Shown here piece by piece: positions 7,944-16,826 of a DNA stretch of 64,000 nucleotides (the first letter of the stretch is position 1; the number at the start of each line of letters is the position of its first letter). The stretch lies in assembly GCF_002056795.1 (NCBI RefSeq), contig NZ_CP020104.1, forward strand, positions 2,615,001-2,679,000. Direction: 5' to 3'. The stretch is from Spirosoma aerolatum. Its GTDB lineage: Bacteria > Bacteroidota > Bacteroidia > Cytophagales > Spirosomataceae. Below the pieces are notes generated by a model, which had not been told where the DNA came from, made no database searches, and saw nothing but the letters and a program-made list of their open reading frames with translations. Position numbers and translations under genes: made by a program.

Positions 7944-10673
7944 TCATGCTTTCGCTCGTTCACTCTCTGGCAAATATACTGTGAAAGTAGTGCCCTGACC
8001 AGGCTGACTGCGTACGGTTATCGTTCCGCCGTGATTTTCAGCTACTTTTCGGCAAACCGCCAGCCCGATCCCTGTGCCATTGTATTCGTTTCGGCCGTGT
8101 AGTCGTTCGAATAATTGGAAAATCTGATCCTGGTATTTTTCGTCGAAACCAATCCCATTGTCAGTTATATCAATAGCGACCCAGGAACGCTTTGTCCGAT
8201 TGACAATCGTAGTGGGAAGATCGTAGCTACTAACCGAACGAGCCTGCACCGATATAATGGGCGTTGTACTGGGCGACACAAATTTCAGCGCATTGCTCAA
8301 CAGGTTCTGAAACAGTTGCCGCAATTGACTGGCGTTTCCGGCCAATGTCGGCAAGTTGGTATTCGAACTATGGGCAAGGGTAATCTGCGCATTTTTTTCC
8401 CGGATGATAATCTCCAGATCACTTTTTATTTCCAATAAAATCTGTTGCAGGCTAACCGGTTTAGACGGCTCTAAATCGATCGATAGGCGCGAATAGGCCA
8501 GCAAATCCCGGATCAACTGGCTCATTCGATCGGCAGCCGACTGCATTCGGCGCAGCATATTCTGGCCATCTTCAGGAATCGAACTGCTGTAATAATCCAA
8601 TAATAAATTACCAAACGACTGAATTTTTCGCAGGGGTTCCTGCATATCATGGCTGGCAATGTAGGCAAACTGCTCCAGGTTTCGGTTCGATAGTTTCAGC
8701 TCGTTGACCAGTTGCTCGGCTCGTTGTAGGGTTTCATGCAGTAGTGTCAGATCGTTGGTCGTTATCACAATACCATCTTCCTGCTTCACGACAGAAATAT
8801 CGAACCAGCCATCAATAAGGCTATCCGTAAACTGTTGTTCCAGCCGTTTGGACTGCCCTGTTTCGACCACGCGGACATACTCATCAAAAATGCCTAATGG
8901 TTTCAGAATCGGCAGCACCTCAAGCATCGTTTTGTTGGTAGCGTTAACATTGGGCAAACCGACCAGCCGGGCATTGGTATCATTCTGAAGTAGATACCGG
9001 AAATCGACAATTTGACCCGATGAATTTCGGATGGCTTCAAACAAGGCAATGGGAATCGGACAGCTATTGAGTACAGTTTGGAGTAGAGCCGCCTGCTGAC
9101 GAGCTTGAGCTTCAGCTTGTTTCTGCTCATTGATGATGGAATAAACTGAAATAATTCGGTTGTCATCCAGGCGAGTAACCCAGTTGTCGGTATAGTTATC
9201 GAACCCGTCGAATGCGTATTTAACCTCAAAGTGCTGGGGTTCGCCGGTATCAAAGGCCCGAAGAAAAGCTGTCCAATAAGTGGTATTTTTAACGCCCGGA
9301 AACACAGTGCTCATTGTTCTACTCAAGAGTTGATCGGCTCGTAAACCTGTGTCGTTCAAAATGGCCTGGCTAACACGAACATACCGAACATCTATAATCG
9401 CGCCTGACTCGTCCCGTACGGCTTCCAGTACCGACAAGCCATTGGTGATATTGTCCAGAACGCCGTCAAACAGACGGGCCTGCTCCTGAAGCTGTTGGGT
9501 GGCCAGGTACAGTTGGCTTATATCGTTGAAGGTAGCAACCAGTCGATCCTCCAGTTTGCTGATCGTTACATCGAACCACTTGTTCAAATTGGCATAGTAG
9601 TGTCGACCCCGGAATGTTTCGCCCGTCTTATAGACCTGCTCATATTGGTGCCACATACCGATCTGTTTCGTGTGAGGGAACAAGTCAGTGACTAAGCTCC
9701 CAACCACCTGCTCTCGTGGATAGCCTGTAAAGCGAAGGGCTGCATCATTGATCAGTACAACCTGAAAATCAACTTGGTCAGATGTGTCATTATGCATGGC
9801 TTTATACACAATAACACCATTGTCTGACGCACTCAGTACCCCTTCGACCAGTTCATTTTGTTGCTGAAGCTGTACCGACGCTTGTTTCAGGGCTGAAATA
9901 TTTTTGAATGATAAAACGATCCCCTCTTTTAAAGGAGCTGTCGAAATCAGATACCAGGCATCGTAGCCGTCGGCCTGATACTGGAATTCAAAACTTTCCG
10001 GTTTGCCCGTTCTGACTACCTCCGCAAATCGCTGGAACAAACCCAATTGTTTGACACTCGGAAAGTAGGTAGTCATGCGATGACCGATAATCTGGTCGGC
10101 GGCTACATCGGACCGTTGGGTTAAGAAACGATTGGTCAGACGATACACAAAATCAACGATTTCGCCAGTCTGATCGCGAACGGCTTCGCAATAAGCAATA
10201 AAGTTGTCGGTCGCATTAATGACTCCCTGCAACAACTGTTGCTGCTGATTAAGTTGTTGTTGAGCCCGTTTATTATCGTCAATGTCAATAAATGTAGTAA
10301 AAAAGCCGTCTTCAAGTGGGCGGTTATCGAAAAGGAACCATCGGTTGTTGCTTGGCAACAGCTCATCAACTTCGTATGGAATCTGCTTGTCAACCACCCG
10401 GCGCAGGTCTTCGGCATGTTCTCGCATATAGGGTGCCCGTTCAAACAGTGTCTGTTGAGTCATTTGCTCTTCGGTATGGCCTGTAATGACGAGCACCTGC
10501 TGGTTATAAAACCGCGTTTGATAGTCTACAACCGTACCGTTTGTGTCTCGAATAGCCTGATAGGCGATTACACCATACGGGGAATGGTCGAGTAAAGTTG
10601 TGAGCAGGGGTAGAGAAGGCGTTACAGGAAGAGTCGGCAATGACGAAGGCATAATAAATGCAAATCTGTACAA
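7944..10673 (-). CDS. Multi-PAS sensor histidine kinase
   Basis: 909 aa, no clear membrane segment, so probably a cytoplasmic sensor. Five to six consecutive PAS units of about 120 residues fill residues 20-640; each has the repeated pattern LLDHSPYGVIAYQAIRD..., TEEQM.., LEDGFFTTFIDID, joined by Q-rich coiled linkers (RAQQQLNQQQQLLQGVI). The HisKA dimerisation domain carries the phospho-accepting His of YIASHDMQEPLRKI (about residue 674), and the HATPase_c domain has N-box NLLSNALKF and G-box DNGIGFDEKYQ and GTGIGLAVCRKV. No response regulator lies nearby, so it is an orphan kinase. Starts at 10673 or at the methionine 7 codons further (10652) are both possible. It converges with the permease gene. 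Confidence 0.92.
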   Translation of the reverse strand: MYRFAFIMPSSLPTLPVTPSLPLLTTLLDHSPYGVIAYQAIRDTNGTVVDYQTRFYNQQVLVITGHTEEQMTQQTLFERAPYMREHAEDLRRVVDKQIPYEVDELLPSNNRWFLFDNRPLEDGFFTTFIDIDDNKRAQQQLNQQQQLLQGVINATDNFIAYCEAVRDQTGEIVDFVYRLTNRFLTQRSDVAADQIIGHRMTTYFPSVKQLGLFQRFAEVVRTGKPESFEFQYQADGYDAWYLISTAPLKEGIVLSFKNISALKQASVQLQQQNELVEGVLSASDNGVIVYKAMHNDTSDQVDFQVVLINDAALRFTGYPREQVVGSLVTDLFPHTKQIGMWHQYEQVYKTGETFRGRHYYANLNKWFDVTISKLEDRLVATFNDISQLYLATQQLQEQARLFDGVLDNITNGLSVLEAVRDESGAIIDVRYVRVSQAILNDTGLRADQLLSRTMSTVFPGVKNTTYWTAFLRAFDTGEPQHFEVKYAFDGFDNYTDNWVTRLDDNRIISVYSIINEQKQAEAQARQQAALLQTVLNSCPIPIALFEAIRNSSGQIVDFRYLLQNDTNARLVGLPNVNATNKTMLEVLPILKPLGIFDEYVRVVETGQSKRLEQQFTDSLIDGWFDISVVKQEDGIVITTNDLTLLHETLQRAEQLVNELKLSNRNLEQFAYIASHDMQEPLRKIQSFGNLLLDYYSSSIPEDGQNMLRRMQSAADRMSQLIRDLLAYSRLSIDLEPSKPVSLQQILLEIKSDLEIIIREKNAQITLAHSSNTNLPTLAGNASQLRQLFQNLLSNALKFVSPSTTPIISVQARSVSSYDLPTTIVNRTKRSWVAIDITDNGIGFDEKYQDQIFQLFERLHGRNEYNGTGIGLAVCRKVAENHGGTITVRSQPGQGTTFTVYLPESERAKA

Positions 10674-10750
10674 TTGTAAATCTACAGGTTTCGTTTGATT
10701 TCTGCTAAGTGACTGGGGGTGTGATAAATAAAGTATCTTTTAATTTTTAT

Positions 10751-10781
10751 TTGCAAAACACGAGTCAGCCATCTATTTTTG
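10751..10781 (+). promoter_or_regulatory. Bacteroidota-type promoter of tRNA-Leu
   Basis: TTG at 10751-10753 and TATTTTTG at 10774-10781 are separated by 20 nt, fitting the Bacteroidota sigma consensus (TTG, 19-21 nt, TAnnTTTG). The identical -7 box with the same spacing is seen before the tRNA-Thr gene, on the other strand. Confidence 0.6.
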
Positions 10782-10830
10782 CACCCACGTTTGACAAACG
10801 CATCGTCGGTAACGGCGAACGGTTCCAGAT

Positions 10831-10914
10831 GCCGGGATGGCGGAATCGGTAGACGCGATGGTCTCAAACACCATTGTCTGCAAGGACATGCCGGTTCGAG
10901 TCCGGCTCCCGGTA
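10831..10914 (+). tRNA. tRNA-Leu (anticodon CAA)
   Basis: 84 nt. Acceptor arms 10831-10837 and 10907-10913 pair fully (one G-T), discriminator A at 10914. The D arm has TGGCGGAATCGGTAGACGC, the anticodon stem ATGGT/ACCAT encloses CTCAAAC, giving CAA (reads UUG). A long class II variable arm (TGTC TGCAA GGACA) and the T arm GGTTCGAGTCC are present. CCA is not encoded. The gene is followed by a terminator and by gene relics, as integration-prone tRNA loci often are. Confidence 0.95.
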
Positions 10915-10920
10915 CAATTG

Positions 10921-10964
10921 ACCCTTACAAGTGCCTGTATATCAGTACTTTGTAAGGGTTTTTG
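10921..10964 (+). terminator. Intrinsic terminator after tRNA-Leu
   Basis: Perfect 10-bp stem ACCCTTACAA (10921-10930) / TTGTAAGGGT (10950-10959) followed by a T-rich stretch, 6 bp after the tRNA end. Confidence 0.8.
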
Positions 10965-10990
10965 GTTTTCTGCCGAAACAAATCATAATT

Positions 10991-11171
10991 ATGGAAAACC
11001 TTGAAGAAACGATAAGTTACTATCTGATCAATAGAACAGATTATGCTATCTTGATTAATGTCCTTGGGGGCTGGAAAAATACATTACTTCAAGAAATATC
11101 TTGAGCCTTTGATTGCAGAAACGGCTTTACTAGAAGATAGCTCGAAAAAATACAAGCCAATATTAATTTAA
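10991..11171 (+). pseudogene. Relic of a KAP-type P-loop NTPase N-terminus
   Basis: From ATG 10991 the frame reads MENLEETISYYLINRTDYAILI, the typical lead-in to a P-loop in KAP-like NTPases. It then hits a damaged Walker A (LGGWK) and stops at 11104. In the next frame the sequence continues as AGKIHYFKKYLEPLIAETAL to a TAA at 11169-11171. Joined, the two halves resemble NG.WGAGKT.YFKKYLEPL, so a small deletion has destroyed the P-loop and shifted the frame, and everything downstream of about 60 codons is missing. KAP NTPases are common in anti-phage and mobile islands; here only a non-functional scrap remains next to tRNA-Leu. Confidence 0.6.
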
Positions 11172-11189
11172 TTGTTTGGCCTCAAATCT

Positions 11190-11379
11190 AGAAGCTGTTT
11201 AAACTTTTCTTCTGCCAGATAGACACGGTACTTATTTGAACCTGCTTTACCCCTAAATCCCCTAAAGGGGACTTTGCTCGCAGCTGCAAAAAGTTCCCTT
11301 TAGGGGATTTAGGGGTAAAGCCGTTGAGCAAACAATTTTTTAAACAGCTTCCTATTCAAAAAATTGTTTGCTCAACGGC
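11190..11379. repeat. Nested inverted repeats, MITE-like unit
   Basis: Two perfect hairpins overlap here. Arms 11244-11269 and 11296-11321 form a 26-bp stem made of the CCCCTAAATCCCCTAAAGGGG word familiar from Bacteroidota intergenic regions. Arms 11320-11341 and 11358-11379 form a second, 22-bp stem. In addition GAAGCTGTTTAAA at 11190 is inverted at 11339-11351. No coding sequence is seen between 11172 and 11412. Looks like a small non-autonomous repeat element; termini and target duplication were not resolved. Confidence 0.7.
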
Positions 11380-11412
11380 TTGTCAATGAATTTACCCGAG
11401 TCGATCAGCGTC

Positions 11413-12894
11413 TTACCAGCTCTTCTTTAGACCGATATAACCGCCAACCGTTTGGGTATACAATCCCCCAGTATCCACCGCAATTTTCGCGATGAGATCG
11501 GTATGAAACCATCTTGGCATTGGAAGTTGAGCTGACAGTAAACCCGAAAACTGTCCCACAATGGAGCCAAAAGGCTCATTAAACGTACCATAGTTCTGGC
11601 TATACGAAGTACGTACCGTAAAACTTGTTTTTCGATACGTTGCCCGTAACCCTACATGCCACATATTCAGCCGGTTGTTAGGGAAAAATTGACCATTTTT
11701 TAAGTTATACGCCTTGTCAAAATCTTGCCCAGGGGCGATGAACGGCGTGCCAATCGTTCGCCCCCAATAGGACCAGCCCTGCCAGTACTGACTGTGATTG
11801 TAGTAATTATCGCCCCCCTGATAGCGACTGCCCGGTATAATAAAGGTAGGAGCCGTTTGATCTTTCGTTGTCAGAAACTCCAGCGTCAGCCGATTGACGT
11901 GGAACGAAGCCCGGTGCGCTGGGGTAGGGGTATAACTGAGCCCCCAAAGTCCGTCGGGCATATTGAGGAAGGCAATCCCTGATACGTCTTCGTACGCATG
12001 CTGATAGTAAGCCAGTAGGTGAGCATTCCTGGTGGTAAACTCCAGACCAACATCAATACTGCCAACACTATTGCCCACCCGATAACTGTCAAAATCAGTG
12101 TAGCCCGACACATTTTTCCAGTCGCTGGGGGTGTACGAGAGCACAACGTATTTGTAAAAACGCCAGTCTGAAGGGAAGTATCCATTGGCATCCGCCAAGT
12201 CAGGTCGTTGTTTTAAATATTCCGCGTGGCCCGCCCATTGCACCTGGTGATTGACGCCCGCGTAGAATTTTACCGTGGCTGCCGGTTTTCCCAGCCGTAG
12301 ATACAGGTGCTTTTGATGGAACCGAACGCCCTGAATATAGGGCACGTTAAACCAGCCGTGCGAAAAGGCTGCGTTGATGGCCAGGAAATCGTTCGTGAAA
12401 TGAAGGGGCGCATAGCCTACCGTGCCGATTTGTAGTTTGGGAATCGGCAGGGCGTTTCCCGAAACCGCATAAAAGCCAGATGATAAGGTCGTGTCCCCCA
12501 ATCCGGTGACTCCTCGCCAGCGACCCACGTAAAATTCGATGGCTCTGAACCTGATTTTCGTATAGGCTTCGGCCAGGAGTAGTTTCTGTTTATCGGCCTG
12601 ATCATAGGTCAGGGCCGGATTTAGGCCAAATCCCCAATCAACGGGTTGGGTATGGGTGGAGTCGGGTAGCCGGTAGGGTTTCCAGATGGCGGCCTGCACA
12701 AGACCCGCTGTCGATTGCAGGGGAACGATGCCATATTGATTGGTCCGTAGCCAGAAAGGGGTGGCGGATGAGGACGAGAGAAAGCTGCCGATTTCTACCT
12801 CACCCTGTAAACCAGCCCGTTGCTGACTAAACGAAACGGTGTGAACGCCTACCGTGAGTAGTGCAGCGATAACCAAAGGGCGTAATCCAGGCAT
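11413..12894 (-). CDS. Capsule assembly Wzi-family outer membrane protein
   Basis: About 493 aa from M at 12894, which opens a good signal peptide (MPGLRPLVIAALLTVGVHTVSFSQQ); the frame extends to 12945 but the earlier Met adds a non-signal sequence. The mature protein has the Wzi-like N-terminal block SSATPFWLRTNQYGIVP and many alternating aromatic strands (YVGRWRGVTG, SHGWFNVPYIQGVRFHQKHLYLRLG, RASFHVNRLTLEF), consistent with a beta-barrel. Wzi-type barrels help attach or organise surface polysaccharide. No capsule genes are adjacent. Ends just after the nested repeat unit. Confidence 0.87.
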   Translation of the reverse strand: MPGLRPLVIAALLTVGVHTVSFSQQRAGLQGEVEIGSFLSSSSATPFWLRTNQYGIVPLQSTAGLVQAAIWKPYRLPDSTHTQPVDWGFGLNPALTYDQADKQKLLLAEAYTKIRFRAIEFYVGRWRGVTGLGDTTLSSGFYAVSGNALPIPKLQIGTVGYAPLHFTNDFLAINAAFSHGWFNVPYIQGVRFHQKHLYLRLGKPAATVKFYAGVNHQVQWAGHAEYLKQRPDLADANGYFPSDWRFYKYVVLSYTPSDWKNVSGYTDFDSYRVGNSVGSIDVGLEFTTRNAHLLAYYQHAYEDVSGIAFLNMPDGLWGLSYTPTPAHRASFHVNRLTLEFLTTKDQTAPTFIIPGSRYQGGDNYYNHSQYWQGWSYWGRTIGTPFIAPGQDFDKAYNLKNGQFFPNNRLNMWHVGLRATYRKTSFTVRTSYSQNYGTFNEPFGSIVGQFSGLLSAQLPMPRWFHTDLIAKIAVDTGGLYTQTVGGYIGLKKSW

Positions 12895-13078
12895 GTGCGA
12901 GAAGAAGAAAAATTGCAACAGTGAGTGGGTAACCAATGAAGGCAATGCTCATTACCTAGTTTTTATAGTACTAGTAGGGATTGTTTATAATTCTCAGTTG
13001 TTGATAGCCACTGTCTAGCAACCCTGCAGGTATCCACTAATCATCCCAGTAGCGTTTTTGCCTCAGGTTAGGGTGGCT

Positions 13079-13098
13079 TGACCATTGCGCAATGGTCA
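13079..13098. repeat. 20-bp perfect palindrome at the end of a truncated gene
   Basis: TGACCATTGCGCAATGGTCA is its own reverse complement. It contains the stop codon of the hydrolase fragment 13096-13221 and marks the point where homology to alpha/beta hydrolases ends. May be a recombination or insertion scar, or an operator. Confidence 0.75.
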
Positions 13099-13221
13099 GA
13101 GTGGTAGACTTGGTTGCCAGAAGGTATGATCACCGCCCAGTCCACTGATTAAAATAAGGGGTTCGCCTGTTCCGTGCACTTCATAATACAGCGAAATACC
13201 ATTGATCGGTTGAGTTGCCAT
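13096..13221 (-). pseudogene. Alpha/beta hydrolase N-terminal fragment
   Basis: From M at 13221 the 41 residues read MATQPINGISLYYEVHGTGE then PLILISGLGGDHTFWQPSLPL, the typical first two strands and oxyanion-hole turn (HG.G.PLILISGLGG) of an alpha/beta hydrolase such as enol-lactonase-like enzymes. A full enzyme is about 260-280 aa; the nucleophile elbow, acid and His are missing, so this is a remnant. The frame is open upstream to 13320 but overlaps the end of the HXXEE gene. The truncation point coincides with a perfect palindrome. Confidence 0.65.
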
Positions 13222-13294
13222 GTGAATTGGTACCTTATATACTACCGGGCTAATGATCGCCCGGTAGTTTCCTGAAAATCTAGTTTCGACTAGC

Positions 13295-13768
13295 CTACTT
13301 GCCGTAGGCTTTTTGGTCAAATATCGGAAGGCCTTTCGTTTTTAGCAGGACGATCGGGAAGGCCATGATCATAGCGCCAAGGCCGATGGCCACCGCGATG
13401 GTACCAACCGATACGTTCCGATCGAGGGCCTCCTGAAAGGCGAAAAAGCAGGTGGGGAAAAATAGCCCGCAAGCGGTGAGGAGTCCCGGTGAAAATCGTT
13501 TGGTTAACAGGGTCGGTAAAACGTGAAAGAATAGGCCATTGATCAGCATGAGTCCCGGATAGGCTAGGGCGAGAATGGGATTAGTCCAACCAATACCTCC
13601 GCAAGCTACGCCCAGAAACAGGACGGCACAATTGGTTAGATAGAAACCGGTCCAGTCAACGGGTAGCTTCAGGGTATGCTGAGCCCAACTGCGCCAATCA
13701 TAAAAAAACTCTTCCAGAATTTGTAACGCATAGGCCGCCAGAGCTACCCAGAAAATAGAATTCGTCAT
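13295..13768 (-). CDS. HXXEE-domain membrane protein
   Basis: 157 aa from M at 13768 (MTNSIFWVALAAYALQILEEFFYDW); a Met nine codons upstream is less likely. Four to five hydrophobic helices. It has the family hallmark of a first helix ending in H/Q-x-x-E-E (here QILEEFFYDWRSW) and a later FHVLPTL motif whose His is typical of HXXEE proteins. The biochemical role of the family is unknown; several are near stress or lipid-modifying genes. A truncated paralogue lies at 22676-23047, suggesting that parts of this island were duplicated. Confidence 0.8.
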   Translation of the reverse strand: MTNSIFWVALAAYALQILEEFFYDWRSWAQHTLKLPVDWTGFYLTNCAVLFLGVACGGIGWTNPILALAYPGLMLINGLFFHVLPTLLTKRFSPGLLTACGLFFPTCFFAFQEALDRNVSVGTIAVAIGLGAMIMAFPIVLLKTKGLPIFDQKAYGK

Positions 13769-13834
13769 GTTTTTCGTTAAGTGAGATGAAACCATACCCG
13801 GCAGAGTCTATTAACTGATCAAAACGTATCCACA

Positions 13835-15058
13835 CTAACGCTTAGCCATGGTTACCGAATTCGACTGACCCCATTTATTATAAATCCATTGGCGACACAC
13901 CCATTCGATTGGCCCCTGCCGGTAATGCTTACGCCATACCCGGCTGAAACCGATCAGAAAAGTGTAAATGCCAACAACGATGCCTGCCCTTCCCCAAAGC
14001 GGTATCGGACCCGAAACCGCTACCCCATACCCGTACAGCAGCAGTGGACAGAGGACCAACTGGAGGACATAATTCGTTAGGCCCATCTGGCCCACCTGGC
14101 CCAGCCAACTTGCCTTTCCCCAGGGAATCAATCGGGTATTTAAGCCCATATCCAGTAAATAAACCCCGGTCAACAGCAAAGGGCCCACAAAGCCACTGAG
14201 TATCAATAACACGGGTTGGTACGCTACAACCCACTCGGGCAGTACCACCAGGCCAAAGGCCAGGACCACCCAAGCCCCTTTGACGATAAAAGCTACCGGC
14301 AATAGTAGTAGTTGCAGCAACGATAAATGCATTCTAAGCCTGATATCGCGGGGTAATATCCCTAGCTTACCTATCAGCATGCCACCCAGCATCATCAGTT
14401 CGTAGGAGATGAAAGGTGTAAAACCCTTACTCACCGAGCGGCCAGGCACCAGCCACTCCCGCAGGCACTGCCAGTTAAGGAATTCTCCGACTGATCCGGT
14501 TCTAAAGCTCGTCATAGGAAGATGAAAAGCAGGCAGTAAACTCAGGAGGCTGGGCACCAGGATACCTAGCCCGGCCAGGCCCACCATCCAGCCAAGCAGG
14601 CTTGACACCGAATGGCGGCAAAAGTAAGGCAAGGTAAACCCTAGCAGCGCGTACTGAAAAAGCAGATCAGCCGACCTTATCAATAGACTGAGGCAAAGGC
14701 CAATGACCAGCAGCAGCAGTAGTAACCGTTGAGCTATGCGCGGGCCATCTAGTCCGGGACCATCCAGTCCGGGACCATCCAGTCCGGGACCATCCAGTCC
14801 GGCATGTTGCCAGCATTGATAAAAGCCCAGTCCGAACAAAAAGCTGCCCAACCGGTCAAATTGGCCACTCACCAGCAACTGCAGGATAAAATGAACCGGC
14901 AGATCGGGATGGTGCTCATCCAGCCGTAACGAATGACCGGGATATGGGCTGGCAAAATGACCATATCCCTGAGCGATTAATAGGGCCAGCAGCACAACTC
15001 CTTGGAGCACATCCAGGGTGGTGATCCGTCCTGCGGGACGAGAAATGGCATGCACCAT
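13835..15058 (-). CDS. DUF418-family multi-pass membrane protein
   Basis: 407 aa with about ten hydrophobic helices. The start RITTLDVLQGVVLLALLI is the DUF418/YeiB N-terminal block (RI..LDxxRGxAllGI), and the C-terminal region has the GKASWLGQVGQMGLTNYVLQ and GPIEWVCRQWIY blocks typical of the DUF418 domain. YeiB-like proteins are poorly characterised membrane proteins, suspected transport or acyl-transfer roles. Unusual: a cytoplasmic or periplasmic loop near residues 85-104 consists of four near-perfect GLDGP repeats encoded by a 15-bp tandem repeat. Confidence 0.85.
   Translation of the reverse strand: MVHAISRPAGRITTLDVLQGVVLLALLIAQGYGHFASPYPGHSLRLDEHHPDLPVHFILQLLVSGQFDRLGSFLFGLGFYQCWQHAGLDGPGLDGPGLDGPGLDGPRIAQRLLLLLLVIGLCLSLLIRSADLLFQYALLGFTLPYFCRHSVSSLLGWMVGLAGLGILVPSLLSLLPAFHLPMTSFRTGSVGEFLNWQCLREWLVPGRSVSKGFTPFISYELMMLGGMLIGKLGILPRDIRLRMHLSLLQLLLLPVAFIVKGAWVVLAFGLVVLPEWVVAYQPVLLILSGFVGPLLLTGVYLLDMGLNTRLIPWGKASWLGQVGQMGLTNYVLQLVLCPLLLYGYGVAVSGPIPLWGRAGIVVGIYTFLIGFSRVWRKHYRQGPIEWVCRQWIYNKWGQSNSVTMAKR
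14746..14805 (-). repeat. 15-bp tandem repeat x4 in the DUF418 gene
   Basis: Four consecutive copies of a CATCCAGTCCGGGAC unit (first copy one base different, last copy diverging at its end). Because the unit is 15 bp, copy-number change keeps the frame and adds or removes GLDGP pentapeptides. Confidence 0.92.
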
Positions 15059-15122
15059 AGGTTAATAGGAAAAAAGAAATAATTCCAGGATTCACTGGCC
15101 AGATGGGCAGTAATCGGCCCGA

Positions 15123-15248
15123 TTACTGCCCAATGACTAACTGTCCGGTCTGCTGATAATATGAAAGAAAGCCGGTGCCATTTTGCCGAAGAACCCGACG
15201 AATGGCTTCCAGATAAGCCATAATGCCCGTTGCAACCATTTTCTCCAT
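15123..15248 (-). other. Possible small ORF or gene remnant (41 codons)
   Basis: ATG 15248 to TAA 15123 encodes MEKMVATGIMAYLEAIRRVL and then RQNGTGFLSYYQQTGQLVIGQ. It has protein-like composition but I do not recognise the family; it may be the C-terminal end of a lost gene. The rest of 15249-15529 (281 bp) contains nothing I can identify. Confidence 0.25.
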
Positions 15249-15529
15249 GGGTGAATTGACTTCGCTAATCAATTAACGGTTCACCAACACGTTGAACAGA
15301 AATGGTGGGTCTAAACAAACAGGATTGGCTTGTTGATAGCTTTGTTTCTTAGCCAAGAACATAGCCTCCTCTTTTGATGTTGCCGGGACTAATTAACGGG
15401 AGCTTCCTACTGGATTTAGCAAACGACATAGCAATTTGATTTATGGATGCGCAAAGCCGACCAACTATACAATCGTATGACCAAGACTGAAAATAGGGAG
15501 TAGGCTAAGCAGCGATTTTTTAGTCCGCA

Positions 15530-16702
15530 TTAGTTGGACAGGGCATCAATAATGGGTTGAGGAAACCCGAAGGCGTCCTTGTAATACGCAATCGTATGTT
15601 GATACTTAGCCTCTTTAAAAAAAGTACCCGACCCATCGGAATACACATTCGGTGTGCCCTGGAAGACAAACTCCCGGTCGGGCGCAATCCGCTGGTAGCT
15701 TTTTAGATCGATCGCCAATTTGATCGCATCGAAGGCTACCTGATCGTCGAAGGATAAGGTAAACCCTTTTTTGCCACCTGGGTTAAACGGAGGAGCGTTT
15801 TTGTAGAGCGACGGAATTTTCGCGAACATGTCCTTCTGCCAGGCATGTGGGACTATGTCATTAGCGTTGATGACCGAGTGATAATTATCGCCAAATTTCT
15901 GGGCGGCATAGTTGGCAAATTCACTATTGCCGGGGGTCGGCCCGGCAATGGGGTATACACTCACCGTCAGATTAGTATAGCCCATCTGCTGCTTCCACTC
16001 CATGCATTGGAGAGCCATCAGGGGACAGAGCGCTCCGCCCAGGCTATGGCCCGTGAAGGCCACCTCGGTAGGACCGGCACCATGCAGCGTACTCAGAAAC
16101 TGGAGCAGCGTTTTTCCGGTGGATGGATCTCTCATCGAGCCCAGGAGGTTGACCCCCACCGCGCTGCCTGCGGTGATTTTACCACTACCCGGTGTGCCCC
16201 AGTCGGTTTCCCCGTCCCATTGCTTTTGGTTGAATACATTGAAATCCTCTAGTAGCGCGCCTTTTCGCGATACAGCATTCGTACCGGCGATGGCCACCAC
16301 ATGGATGGTTTTACCCGTGGCCAGGTCGGTGCCTCGGGCCACATACATGGTATTGTCGGTGACGAAGCTGTCGACTTTGCTGGTGGTGGATTTCTTTCGG
16401 CTATTGGCAATGGCGGGGCCCCAAACCACTTGCCAGTCGGTACCCAGATAGGCACGTACGTCGGCGTTGGTTTGCAAAAGCGCATTAATCTTTACGGTGT
16501 TCTGTTGTAGCTCTTCTTCGGATGCGGCCACCAGATCGTAGTTGATATCGGCCAGCATCGCCAGCAGGGCAATGCGTTTGTGGGTATCGGTTGGTAATGC
16601 CGGCTCACCAAGGCCCGGTTGTGGCAGCAGATGGTCGCTACAGGCCGCCAGGGTGAGGACGCCCAGAAGAATTAGGACGACAAACTGATAGTTCTTTTCC
16701 AT
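15530..16702 (-). CDS. Secreted lipase, class 3 family lipoprotein
   Basis: 390 aa. Lipoprotein signal MEKNYQFVVLILLGVLTLAAC with Cys21. The alpha/beta-hydrolase core has the class 3 lipase nucleophile elbow GHSLGGAL (Ser near residue 219) preceded by EVAF and followed by a VYPIAGPTPGNSEFANY block typical of the family after the nucleophile; the acid and His are likely in the NDIVPHAW region (near 285-290). Early block ARGTDLATGKTIHVVAIAGTNAVS is the class 3 AxRGT-like strand. It should hydrolyse triglyceride or phospholipid at the cell surface. It is transcribed in the same direction as the hemerythrin and toxin genes, though separated from them. Confidence 0.85.
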   Translation of the reverse strand: MEKNYQFVVLILLGVLTLAACSDHLLPQPGLGEPALPTDTHKRIALLAMLADINYDLVAASEEELQQNTVKINALLQTNADVRAYLGTDWQVVWGPAIANSRKKSTTSKVDSFVTDNTMYVARGTDLATGKTIHVVAIAGTNAVSRKGALLEDFNVFNQKQWDGETDWGTPGSGKITAGSAVGVNLLGSMRDPSTGKTLLQFLSTLHGAGPTEVAFTGHSLGGALCPLMALQCMEWKQQMGYTNLTVSVYPIAGPTPGNSEFANYAAQKFGDNYHSVINANDIVPHAWQKDMFAKIPSLYKNAPPFNPGGKKGFTLSFDDQVAFDAIKLAIDLKSYQRIAPDREFVFQGTPNVYSDGSGTFFKEAKYQHTIAYYKDAFGFPQPIIDALSN

Positions 16703-16826
16703 AATTTTGACTCAACGTGGTTATAGGATAAAAACGATAGCCCTTCGGTCGCCCAGCTAAGCCTGGTAACCTCTAAATGGCTATCCGCTAATGCTGGCAA
16801 TCATGGTGCCCTCTCTGGCGGTCGTT

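Noticed and set aside
14746..14805. 15-bp repeats as CRISPR or operator iterons
   Set aside because: They are contiguous, lie inside an intact gene and keep its reading frame.
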